Source: Ichthyophonus hoferi
Lineage: Eukaryota; Opisthokonta; Ichthyosporea; Ichthyophonida; Ichthyophonidae
Direction of reading: 5' to 3'
Assembly (NCBI GenBank): GCA_002751075.1
Contig: NAOQ01000671.1
Span: forward strand, 1 to 28,622
Length of the DNA: 28,622 nucleotides
The notes beneath the pieces were generated by a model that saw only the letters and a program-made list of their open reading frames with translations, was not told where the DNA came from and ran no database searches. A program made the translations under genes and the position numbers. This document shows, in pieces, positions 1 through 10,720 of the stretch. Numbering within the stretch: position 1 is the first letter of the stretch; every line of letters begins with the position of its first letter.

Positions 1-133
1 ATAGTATAGTATAGTATAGTATAGTATAGTATAGTATAATATAATATAATATAGCATAGTATGAACAGTATAGTATAGGATAGTATAGTATAATATAGTA
101 TAGTATATAGTATAGTATAGTATAATATAAATA
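1..133. repeat. (TATAG)n pentanucleotide microsatellite
   Basis: Nearly pure TATAG units run from the first base to about 45, then interrupted TATAG/TATAA units continue to about 133. On the gene strand this lies beyond the last visible exon of the C2-domain gene, so it is probably intronic. The array may continue beyond the window edge. Its GC content is very low and it has no coding potential. Confidence 0.9.
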
Positions 134-328
134 GTACAGTACTGACCCATATGGTAATAGAGAAGTGAGAGTATAGTATCACAACATATAAAAGCTGTAC
201 AAGTTATGTAGGTGGAGGTACAGGAAAGGGAGGAGAGGATAGATAGGGAAAGGTGGGTTAGAGGTAAGTGAGAAGGCATGACATCTAGCCAGTACGTGAA
301 GGAGAACAACACAGCCAGGGCCTAGTAC

Positions 329-472
329 CTTGCTTTTATCGGTGCATATCCCTACATAGCTGCGAGGAAACAGATCCAAAGGGAACTGAGGCAGTTCCTT
401 GGCCTCTATCACCTCCACACAGACTGACATCTTGGGCTTGCCCCCCCCCCCAGCAGGCTTCTCAGGCTGAGC
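329..472 (-). other. Start of third C2 domain, last visible exon
   Basis: One 144-base exon opens with a Gln/Pro/Gly linker and then reads MSVCVEVIEAKELPQF, a C2 first strand, followed by RSYVGICTDKSK. Donor GTACTA follows at 328. The domain is completed outside the window. The four-glycine stretch of the linker is encoded by an uninterrupted run of eleven G (C on the plus strand at 441-451). Confidence 0.75.
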
Positions 473-3400
473 CTGCATAGGTAAGATAGATAGGTAAGGT
501 TGAATGTCAGTGGGTAAGTACAGAACATTGGTCATGGGTCACACCATGTAGTTACTATTTAAGACAATAATTAATATATAAAAAGCATAGGATAGGGCAG
601 GGAAAAGACAGGGTAGGGTTATTATATGTACTATAATGATTGGTCCATCTATCTATACTGTAGATAGAATGATGAATGCCAAAACATGAAACAGAGCAGT
701 GGTAACCCTCCCCATACGGTCGCACTCTACATACACCTACATACCACTACAGGTACCGCGGCATCCTCGGCCACTGAACCTGAATTTAACGATTCCACAG
801 ACTTTGCACTTGCACACGGGCTCAGCCTATTAGTTCGGCTAATCGGTATATCATATTAAAATACTAAACAGTAATCTCTTTATGAGCCATATGCACACTA
901 ACTAATACCTACGCATGTTAAAAAAGAAAACATTAAATGCCATTATATATTTATTTTATAATATTTTAATATCTCCAACGCATTGGTAGGTACACAGGCC
1001 CATGCCTGTAGCCCTCTATTATACCCTAAGAAATTTCGTACTCTCAACCACCATCTACCTATTAAAAACACAAGCGTGATACTAATCCAATAATGGCCAG
1101 GGTAATGTCATGAAATTCATGATGGGAGGGTAGGATTGAAAGGAGGACAGAATGCCATATAGAGAAAATATATATACATGTATATGTACAGATAGATAGA
1201 TAGATAGGCGGATAGGTAGATAGATAGAGCATAGAAGAGAAAAGAGGAAATAACTGTTAAATAACAAGAAAGAAAATGGCTCTACTTTGAGAAAGAGGGT
1301 TTACTAGTTAGTCCCGTATGGAAGATCCTATCATCAGACCCTAGTCTGGGGAGGGAGGGCCATGATTGGTGGGTTAAAATACTATAGTAGACGGAATCAG
1401 ACACGTTGCTTCACATACATATATATAAGCTTGTCTCTCTTCGTCTCTCATTAAGAGTAGGGTTAAGGTATCTCAGTATATAAATACAAATATGGATATA
1501 GATATGTATATGTATATGTATAGGTATGTATATGTATAAGCAACGTATATACGTAACTACATACGGAAGGGGATAGGTAGAACAATAAAGCCTACATATT
1601 GAAGACGCCCACTGATTTACTTGCACCTAGAGCAGCGCCCTTAGCTGGGAACGGGGGGCCTGTAGTAATGATCTCTGGCACTGAACTGGCCTTGACTGGC
1701 TCTGGCTCCGTCCCATTGCTACATTGCAGGTATGTTAGTGGCTATCCAAGGATTTAATAGAATAGTATGATTGGTAATTAAACAATCAATATAGTCATAT
1801 TCGTACATTAGAGCCCAGGTGCCAATATAGATATAACCAAAGTAATATACAAATATATATATGTATAAAAACATCTAAATATGGAGAGATGAAAGCAGAC
1901 GCATTTATCTTAATGCATAGTTGTATTTATGTAGTATTGTACATACATTGATATGTACATATACACTAGTGTAATACTATATTAAAAACTCACAATTTCA
2001 CCAGTATAGGGCTAGTCTATATTTCTACCTGTACTTGTCTGTTTCATTTGCATCTCCAAATACTATTGGCTGATCGGTTTTTAAATACAAAATATCGTAT
2101 TATTGTAAGGGTAAACCAATCAGTTCCTCGAGAAAATATTTTACGGACCAATTAAATGGGAATGGACAAGAGAAAAACCATAATGGATTATAATATATAA
2201 TATATTATACTATCTCATACTATAGTATAGTATATAATGTATTATACTATATGATAATATAGTACAGTATACAGTCTCCCATATTTTCCACCAATAGCAG
2301 GCATACCCGAGGGAATAGAAGCCTGATATAGCAGCAATCATACAGTGTTACCTATAATAAAGCAAGCATATAAAAGAGGCTAGGCCATAGGTTGTGAATA
2401 AAACTAAAACTGAGGACAAGTATTACAACAGACAAGCATACCCTGGGACGGTACTGGCTTTCCTAATAATTTTTTTAAGGGAACCACAGCGTTTTAAGGG
2501 GGTGGAGGGGTCAATGAAGTAGACGTCAATCAGCAACATGCCTTGTTTCTTAGATCGCATGGACTTTTTTTCAAGTTCACGCCACTTCGAAGAGCTACTG
2601 TCATGTTAAGAGAGGGACGAGGAAGGGAAAGGGCCGAAAAGGGACAGAGTGTGAGATCAGGGTGTCAAGTTAGGTTGTCTGTAGCTATTATATAACTATA
2701 TACATGGCTAGGAAGGGTTCCAAAAGTCTCTGTAGTTGCATGTATAGGTCAAAGAAGGAGCCACTCCTACCAGCCTACATCAAATAGCCAGTACTACCAA
2801 TCAATAGATGCCATCCCCACAGGCCATGATAGTATCACAGAGGGTCAGGACTACAGATAACCCAATAAGAGGACAGTATCCACAGACCATAACAACAGAC
2901 CATAGCAACCCCCACCAACCTCTCGTCCCCATTGGGCTTGGTGGCAATCTCATTTAGATCTATATGCACTTGCCCTAGAAAGGTCTCATTGTTGACATCT
3001 ATTACCGTGATTTTTATCTTACTGTCATGCTCACTGCAGGGCCAAACGGGGGGTCAAAGTCAGTAGAGTGGCCTCCACTAGCCCCTAGGACTAGACATCA
3101 GAGACCATACACAGATATAATAATATAATTAAAATAATTAACATAGATGATGTAATTGGTAGGACTATCTAATATAATTATTACTCACTGGTGTGTCTCT
3201 CTGTGTATCTATCAACATATACATATATAGGATATATATATATATATATTACTACTAATGTGCATTCATACAGGTGCAAATATATCAACGTGAAATACAT
3301 AGCAAAGACAGTCCAGCCATAGGATATAAGTCATGTGACAGTCATGTGACACAAAGCAAGACCTACTCTATCTCGCCCACAAAGGCTTCATTCCATTCAG

Positions 3401-6400
3401 GGTTGATAGACTTCTCAATAACGGAGGTACGTAGTTTCTTGTTTCCAACCTTGATAGTACAGTATGCATCTGTAGTGCCGTGTGGGGCCTGTGGGAGAGG
3501 TTAAAGGGTTGGTTTGACCACTATACTACCCTCTCGTTTATCTACATCTTTCTTATATACCCTGCACAAACCATTCCCACCAAGAGCGGTATGGCTACCA
3601 TAAGGAGTCTTGAGGTATCCAATAGATTATGGTGTAACTATGGCTTAACCTATTGTTATTTTCTACTTCGTCAACATTTATAAAGTAGTTAGATAACTTA
3701 TGATAAGAATAATCTTGTATGATTGGACTATAAATGTAAATCCAACAGTGTAACTACGTTATATATTAGTTATACTATACTATACTATACGTTACTATAC
3801 TCTCTTATACTATAGTGTATAACAAGTACAGTTGATAGACCTAGAGTTACATGAGGTAATAAGGTACTACTGCTACACATGTACATAACTGTATGCTAGA
3901 TAGGGGCCCACTAACATTGGTAACAAATAGGAAAGGGGAAGGAGATATAAGGAGGTAGGAGAAGAAGGAGAGAGAGGACAGCGGGGTAACAATGAATTAT
4001 AGGGTTAAGGTAAAGCTAGTAATTGCACACCTTGGCCATTAGATTCCTAGCACTAATGATCTTAATGGCTAGCCTCCGCAGGCCAAGATTCTGGGTACCA
4101 CAGTTCCTACTAAGGGTAGAGGCTATGGCCTGCAGGGTAAGTGGGGAGCATATACCCATACCTATACATAAACATATACATATATACCTATACATAAACA
4201 TATACATATTGCCTCTCTTTCCCTCTCCTAGCAAGACCAGTACCACTATTTCATTTTTTTAGATCTATAATACGTGTTTCCCTTACACCTATCCAATCAA
4301 TCACTGTCTTTAAATAATAGTAAACCAGTGAACTGATACTAGTGATGAGTCTGTAGCTATGTATCATATATATAGCCTAGGGGAGGGGAGGAGGGAGGTA
4401 AAGGCCACCTGATCGTATTCGTTTACAGTGATGTACGTCCTCTAAGGTCGCTGGCTCGTAGGTATAATGGAACAGAACAGCTCCCCCGGTACTGACATCC
4501 AACTGTAGCCCACACCTTCACATTATTACCCTACCCAATCCACTGGTCGAGTTAAATTTATATTCAGATATACCCAATTATATCCTAACAGTTACATCTT
4601 TATTTCCCTATGACTCTAATCTTAGGTCTTATCAAAAGGCGCAATAATAACGAAGAGCAGGTGTAACTATAATACTAAGAGGCGATAGGAGGGGAGATAT
4701 AAAGTAATAAGAATAGCAAAATAATGGCATGCAAAGCGTCATTAAAAATTAAATTAAATATAAAATAGGAATTAAAACATTGTAGACAATCACAACAATG
4801 GTGTATTCCCTTAATCCCCTCTATATATATCTCTGACTCTCTCCTCTCTATATATATATCTGACTATCTCTGAATATCTCCCCTCTATGTATATCTCTGG
4901 TTATCTCCGGCTCACGGCTACACGTTAAATGTGTGAGTGCGGTGATAGCCAAATACATGTCCCACTACATATGGAGTATATATATATACTTACAAGCAAC
5001 CAGATGAATTGCACCATAAGTATCACCCAATCATCTTTACGCATTAAGGAATGCAAAATGCAAATACCTGGCAATTAATAGTGCAAACTATATATGTAGC
5101 TATGAAAGACCAATCAATGACTAGAGGTAACTATGGAAAGTGAGGGGGTCCAATATATCACATTCCAAAGTATAGTTGAACCAATAGGTGAGCACATATT
5201 CCCAGTATGAAACATTGAATATATATATGCCTGTGTATAAAAATGTGTATATATACATATAGGCACGTGCCCTGTCACTAATCCATGATAATCAGCCTAT
5301 AGGCTTACCAAGCACTTTGTATAATTTAGTTCAGTAGACAATGGCAATGGAAAGGTTCCACCTCCGATCGAATGGTTTCCCTTCATTGCCCTGTGATATT
5401 ATTGGTCTATCAGTAAATATGGCTCATGGTCTTATAAGATAATAACACCATACAGGCAATACTATTAGTATAGTATATATATATATATAGATATATAAAT
5501 AACGTTGTTGACTCTCTCTAGATGGTCTAGGGTTATTACCAATCTTGCAGTATGTAGTACGTATAGTATATAGTTTATAGAGCATAGAATACAGGGAGAT
5601 TGATTCGGGACCCATAGAAGGACACAACGCCTAAATGACAGCGTAACAATGCGTAGGTACATAAAATAAAGATAGAGACAGCCTAGTAGTAAGGGGGCTT
5701 ATAGAAGAGGGAGAGGGCGAGTGTAGGATAGAATATATACTATACCCTATGATAGGAGGAAGAGATAAAATAAATAATAGAGAAAAATAGTATCAAAACA
5801 ACATGTGTGTATAAACAAGGGAAGTATGGAAAGGGATAAAAAATATAGAGGCAAGTCTCTATAGACATAGGGACTTATATAATCTCCTGTGTGTATGTGA
5901 TCCTAGCAATATGATATACGCCCCTCCCACCCTAAAACCTACAAGTGGTCTTTATCAGTTATGTCAAAGGTAAGGGACAAGATATTCTCTAAGCCAATAA
6001 ACATGGTCTGGTTCCAGGCGGGGGCATTCTTTCTCTGGGCCCCTGGCCTAGTCCGGTCTAGTTCAGCACCATTACCAAAAATGACTATTACCGCATCTGG
6101 CTTGTCGGCTCCTGGTCCAATTACAGTTGGTATCAGATGGGTACGCATAGCAACGATAAAGGTCGTAGAGATAGTGAAAGAAGGAGGGAGAGAGAGCCAA
6201 TGGACCATGTAGGTGTAGTAGTATTGTATATACATACCTATATGTATACAACTATATAGCGGTAACCAGTTGATATTATAATAACATGAGTGGGTAGATA
6301 CGAGAAGGTAGGCTAGAAGGCTAGGTATATATAAGGTAAGTGAGGTATAACTACAATAAACCATTAACCCCCTAGTGTGGAATAGGTCACTTAAAATATA

Positions 6401-6721
6401 ATAACACGTATCCTATCATTTACAGATCCAGGACCTTGATTAACTTAATTCATATATAATATTTGTTGCGCCGTTACAATAAACTTGTACCAGTTCCAAG
6501 TTCGGTTTCTAATTCTATGTCTAGGACCCGTTGTAGTTTATAAGGTTATACATTAAAAAGAATTAGTCATAAAAAGAGAAAACTATAGAAACCCATCAAA
6601 AAAAAATAGGAAGAAAGGCAAACAAAGTGGAAAGGGTGCCTCTGGCTTACAGCTTACCCTCTACACCCTGAACATCTACCACAGTAAGGGTTAGTCTGCC
6701 TGTTTGCGTGAGAGACGTCAT
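329..6721 (-). CDS. Multi-C2-domain protein, 5' part of gene (partial, continues past left edge)
   Basis: Eleven exons join in frame into 381 residues: 6721-6658, 6111-5943, 5390-5309, 4502-4437, 4129-4031, 3488-3367, 3033-2920, 2597-2442, 1718-1627, 779-745 and 472-329. Most donors are GTAAGC, GTAGGT or GTATGY-like and acceptors end in CAG or TAG. The ATG at 6719-6721 opens directly into a C2 first strand (MTSLTQTGRLTLTVVDV), which supports it as the start. Three C2 domains follow, at about residues 9-120, 145-266 and from 348 on. A Pro/Ala/Gly-rich linker of about 75 residues separates the second and third. C2 domains bind phospholipid, often with calcium, so a membrane-associated role is likely; no transmembrane segment is visible. 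The junction between exons 4 and 5 is uncertain: exon 4 could instead end at 4409 (donor GTGGCC), paired with a later acceptor in exon 5. Extended synaptotagmins, ferlins and other multi-C2 proteins are all possible relatives. Confidence 0.85.
2186..2275. repeat. AT-rich TATAG/TATAA simple repeat in intron
   Basis: Interrupted ATATAAT and TATAGTA units lie within an intron of the C2-domain gene. The unit is related to the array at the left edge of the window. No coding or splice function is visible. Confidence 0.7.
2442..4129 (-). other. Second C2 domain (about residues 145-266)
   Basis: This is the clearest C2 signature of the gene: LAIKIISARNLMAK, then GTTDAYCTIKV, then SINPEWNEAF, then KITVIDVNNETFLG, and finally GMLLIDVYF. 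Only the TTDAY aspartate is in a standard calcium position. The loop usually reading D-x-D reads DVNNE and the first loop has no aspartate. Calcium binding is therefore probably weak or absent, and the domain may bind lipid or protein without calcium. Four exons contribute to it. Confidence 0.85.
3767..3822. repeat. (CTATA)n short pentanucleotide repeat
   Basis: Four or so CTATA units and degenerate flanks sit in an intron of the C2-domain gene. This is the same pentamer family, on the opposite strand, as the array at 1-133. Confidence 0.7.
4161..4212. repeat. Two-copy 26-bp tandem repeat in intron
   Basis: Twenty-three bases starting CCTATACATAAACATA are repeated exactly at 4161 and 4187. 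The repeat lies just upstream, in gene orientation, of the exon starting at 4129. It looks like a short minisatellite. Confidence 0.8.
4409..6721 (-). other. First C2 domain (about residues 9-120)
   Basis: Encoded by the first four exons. The loop between the first strands carries GADKPDA (Asp24, Asp27) and a later loop carries DITDKDH (Asp71, Asp74, Asp76). This is the spacing expected of the acidic calcium-binding loops of C2 domains. The NAPAWNQTMFI stretch matches the usual N-P-x-W-N-E-x-F strand, with Ala in place of the first Pro. I infer that this domain could bind calcium. Confidence 0.75.
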
Positions 6722-7330
6722 GGTAGGAATCCAAATTTTCCACTAGCTAGCCTTTGCTTAGATTGGAGGTGTCTAGCTAAGATGAGAAAGGAGATGATGT
6801 GAATATATAGAAATAATAAAAACAGAAAGACCTGTAATATATATATAACTTCGAGAGGATAAGGAGGAGAAACAAAAATGATAGAGAATAAGAGAAAACA
6901 GAGAACAAAGAAAAGACTAACGGAAAACATTAAAATCATAAAAAGGTAAAGCCAGGAAGGAGAGTGATACTTGGCGTAAGAATAAGAGCAGTATATATAT
7001 AATGAAAGAATGAAAGGGAGAGATGAGTATATACACCAAAGGTAAACATCAAGAAGATACGGAGTATTTGTGCATATGAAAGAGATAGCAAGGCCACGCT
7101 ACAGTTGGATTTTCAGGAGCGTAGGGATGCAGGTGAAACATGAAAGGACAAAAAAACTAAGCCGTTGATCAAAGTAAGAGAAAATATGAAAACCTGTAGT
7201 TTATTCAGGCGCATATCCCCTAGCTGCCCTATCCTCTCTCTCCTTTGAAGTGTGTGTACAGGTCTGAAAAATAAGTGATTACGTTAGCTATGCTATATGA
7301 AGAATAGATAATATTGCAGATATATGTTTA

Positions 7331-7356
7331 CAGTTTGCACATTGAACTGCAAACTG
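7331..7356. repeat. Perfect 9-bp inverted repeat
   Basis: CAGTTTGCA at 7331-7339 is exactly complementary to TGCAAACTG at 7348-7356 across an eight-base loop. It is intergenic with no flanking gene or terminator context, and its function is unknown. Confidence 0.7.
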
Positions 7357-7533
7357 GACTGTTTATCAATTACAGCGATAACATTTTGCAATGTCTTTTG
7401 GTTATCTTTTCTCTGTATAAACTTAAATGATTTACTATATTTATTATTAGTATGCTAGGATACCAATAAGGTAACCATACTGTTGGTGTATATAATTGGC
7501 GATAATTAATTCCACGATCTCATAAATTCACTG

Positions 7534-7627
7534 CCAATAATTATTAGTACAAATATAAGAGCCTAAATCTCTGTATCGGATTGGAGCATAAAGAACTATT
7601 TATGGTACGCTAGACATTAATTATTGG
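7534..7627. repeat. 10-bp inverted repeat around 74 bases, MITE-like
   Basis: CCAATAATTA at 7534-7543 pairs exactly with TAATTATTGG at 7618-7627. The size and AT-rich core would suit a small non-autonomous element. I cannot see a clear target-site duplication, so this is only a candidate. Confidence 0.4.
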
Positions 7628-10199
7628 TTAGCTTCAACCAATGTCTACACTGTGAAATATATTTTATCTCCAACTATTCAAACAGGAACCTATAAAATGA
7701 ATCTTTTAAAATTGCTAACTAGTAAAAGCTGGTTAGCATAATTGATGAAAATTTATCGAATTAGTATTTGGTCTGCTCATTGCAATCATGGTATCTTATC
7801 TTCCATTGAATCTATTCCACATCTTACTCTTTCGGAATTGTCGGTCTCAATGGAGATAGATTCCCTGTAAGCATATACAGTGCCTGCAATAATAACGACG
7901 TGTGTTTATTATGTGTGCCAATACGCTAATATTTTCTCGTTTGAATTTTTCTTCTGGTTAAGTTTTCTCTCGTGTCTAGTAATAGTCTCTTAAAGGAAGT
8001 TGATTATTGTGATCTCTGATCGGGTACCTGCCAATTAGATTTAGGTTGCTTACAGTTAATCTGATGGCCGGTGTTTTCTAATCATTGCGTGTTTAGATTC
8101 ATAAAGAACACTAGAAGAGCCGATGTTCTTTTATACTTACACGACTATAATAGCCCAGAGTTTTCATTGAATTTATACTGTGCCATACGTTATTCTCCAT
8201 TCCTGATTGATTCAAGATTGATATTAGTAGTGTAGTGATACACTAATAGCTTAAGTCTCTACTACCAAGTTTATTTATATTCATAATAAAGCTATTAAGG
8301 CAACACCATTACTTGTTAATTTATTAATATGTAGAAACGTTAAATATATGTGATGCATTTAATGCAATGATCCTTGAGATCACATGATTCGATGAGATCA
8401 AATGAATAATGAGTAACCAGTGAATAACGTGATCACTTGCAATTGTGATTTGTAATCAAAAAAATAATCTCATCAGATTTCAAGGTTTCAATTGTTTTAT
8501 ATTAAGCTATAATTGTATGTTAAAAATCTACCAAGGTATTTCCAATTGAATATTGTATGTTAGTTAATTTTGTTGATCCAGCGGTAGTAATGGCCACCTG
8601 ATGTGATCTGTCCTTAAAACAGTAGTTGTGATAAAGGTTCCATAATAGGTGCGCATACCGACTCTCTAGGTAACTGGCTGTAGTAATTGTACCTCTGTTC
8701 TAATTGAAGGGGAATCGATGCCTTGATTCGCCTAGATGCTAATGTATAAATTGGTGTCAGAATCCAAAAATAAAATTAACAATTGCACAATGAGATCGAT
8801 CAGTAAAGGGGAGCAATATTAGGATGTTATAACTATTATCACTATTTAATATTAGTAGGCAGTTTTCTGAATTCTGAACGAGCGAGAGATCTGAACACTG
8901 ATTATCATAACGTGAGTGCCAACGGTGGACTAGGCATTATTCCATACATATAACTCAATGCAAAGTTTTGTGTGTTAAGGGTGCCTTAGTATTTTTGCTA
9001 ATGTTAGTGTTACCGCGTATGTGTGAGCGGGTTATTTATTATTGTTTTTTTTCCCCTTAATACGTCGTTTTACCGCGCGTGTTATTTTTTTGGTTAACAC
9101 CTGTGTTCAAAAAAACCCCAAATTGGGCTAAACAAAAATATTTCTATTGGCCAATAATACAATTCATGGAGGATCACAGAGACCCAGTAGAAATGTCTGA
9201 CTCCATCTCGTTCCATGTCGTACAACAGTGCCCTTATTTGAATGGCTCATTAGTTATGCATCCATATAGCTGAAGATTTAGAGCGAGATAAGACGTGTTT
9301 AAAGGGCATGGTTTGTTCTTGGATTTTCAAAGAAACTGGTGGAAATCTACCATATGAATGATTAGGTATAAATGATCATCTTTTCTTTTTATATTACAAG
9401 AAAGTATCTGATAATTTATTAATTAGGCCTAAAAGGAAAAAAGATTTGTATGCAATTCTTAAAAAATACGAGCCACGTAAAATTTGTTTAGTGGTTTAAT
9501 GGCGTTATCACATGTCCCACGAATGGAAAACGGCTGGCGTCACGTCACCAATCACATGATGTTACACACAATGTGTAAAACAGTTGTAGTTTGAACTAAT
9601 TAATGACTTAATAACCTAAATAATAGACCATTAATAACCTTTGCCTATATAATTAATCAATCATCAGAATATTAATTAAGCTAAAAATAGTACGCTAAAG
9701 AGGTTCTGTCTGTGATTGTACTACAGATAAAGTTTGCTACAATTAGAACTTTGGAACGGAAAATCGAAATCACAACCAATCACCACATGAATCTGATGCT
9801 TTCCGAAATTTCATTTCTTTGACTGGTTCAATTTTGATAGATCTTCTTGGATCGCCATTTAACACCAATAGATTACACTATTTTCCCAGACTAAATATCA
9901 TACATAATTATTGTTAATACTTTCAAATGTTTAAAACTATATAAAAAAATACTTACTAATTAAAAATTCCTGTTTTAACTTAGCTGTTGCAAGATCGTTA
10001 GCCACATATGACCACAGATGGATGAGTAAGAAGGTTTGATCAAAACCCATAGTAAGTATATCAATGATTGTAGCCCAATATTAGCTAGTTAGATAATGCC
10101 ATAATATTTTTGAACCGAATAGTTAGGTTTGTCGATACATAATGTATGTAAGCTGTTAAACCAATGAGGTAGCTGGCAAAAGAGCCATTCTAGAAAGGA

Positions 10200-10720
10200 G
10201 ACAGTATAAATGTAAAACTTGCTTTCAAAGGTTCGTAATCGCTCTATTGGGGGTCGTGTTTTGTACCACAATTCATATGGTGCAGTGTGCTTGGATACCA
10301 CTGAGATGAGACCCATGTTGTGCGTGTACACTGATGCATCCAGCAACCGCTTGTGCAAATGAATGAACTGTCACTTCTTCCGGTTGTCCTGCCCATCTAT
10401 GAACCAGGCCCACATGCCACCACACGTGTGGAGTTGCTTTTTCAATGCTACAGTATATACGCACACTATGAGTCCCAACTCAGTGGCATCCAAGAACATT
10501 GTACCATACAAATTGTGGTACCAAATTCTACCGCTAATAGAGCGATTGAAAACCTTTGAATGCAAGTTATACTAACCGGATGACATAGTTATCAAGCCAA
10601 GCTTCTCTCCTGAAGGATGATGGCTAGAGATACTCCTAGGTTACAACTTTTTTCAACCAGGGAGGATTCTGATAAATTGGGCTACACGCTACGTTACAAC
10701 CTGAATAAACATCTCATTCT
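10200..10720. mobile_element. Fossil copia-type LTR retrotransposon fragments, two integrase pieces in inverted orientation
   Basis: Both strands encode the region that links the integrase core to its C-terminal part in Ty1/copia polyproteins. The plus strand reads VYTHTMSPNSVASKNIVPY, then KLWY, then IERLKTFECK. The minus strand reads VYTHNMGLISVVSKHTAPY, then ELWY, then IERLRTFESK. The minus copy covers about 10200-10345 and the plus copy about 10400-10720. The arms form an imperfect inverted repeat, estimated by eye at 80-85 percent identity, around a centre of about 100 bases. Both are broken and incomplete, with several breaks. No reverse transcriptase or long terminal repeats were recognised nearby. 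This is an old remnant. Confidence 0.75.

Larger units (their letters stand above)
6722..10199. other. Intergenic region, no gene recognised
   Basis: This AT-rich DNA lies upstream of the C2-domain gene start. The part nearest the gene (6722-7260) should hold its promoter and 5' untranslated region, but no core promoter element stands out from the AT background. Small inverted repeats occur: CAGTTTGCA/TGCAAACTG at 7331-7356 and CCAATAATTA/TAATTATTGG at 7534-7627. A 64-codon open frame at 9079-9273 resembles nothing I know. Confidence 0.6.

Noticed and set aside
1260-1400. Extra exon of the C2-domain gene between 1627 and 779
   Set aside because: No open segment with suitable splice sites was seen, and the flanking exons already join in phase (phase 1) and make a continuous Pro/Ala-rich linker.
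9079-9273. 64-codon open frame on the plus strand
   Set aside because: No motif, splice context or family resemblance; it lies in a fossil-bearing intergenic region and is likely chance or an unrecognisable remnant.
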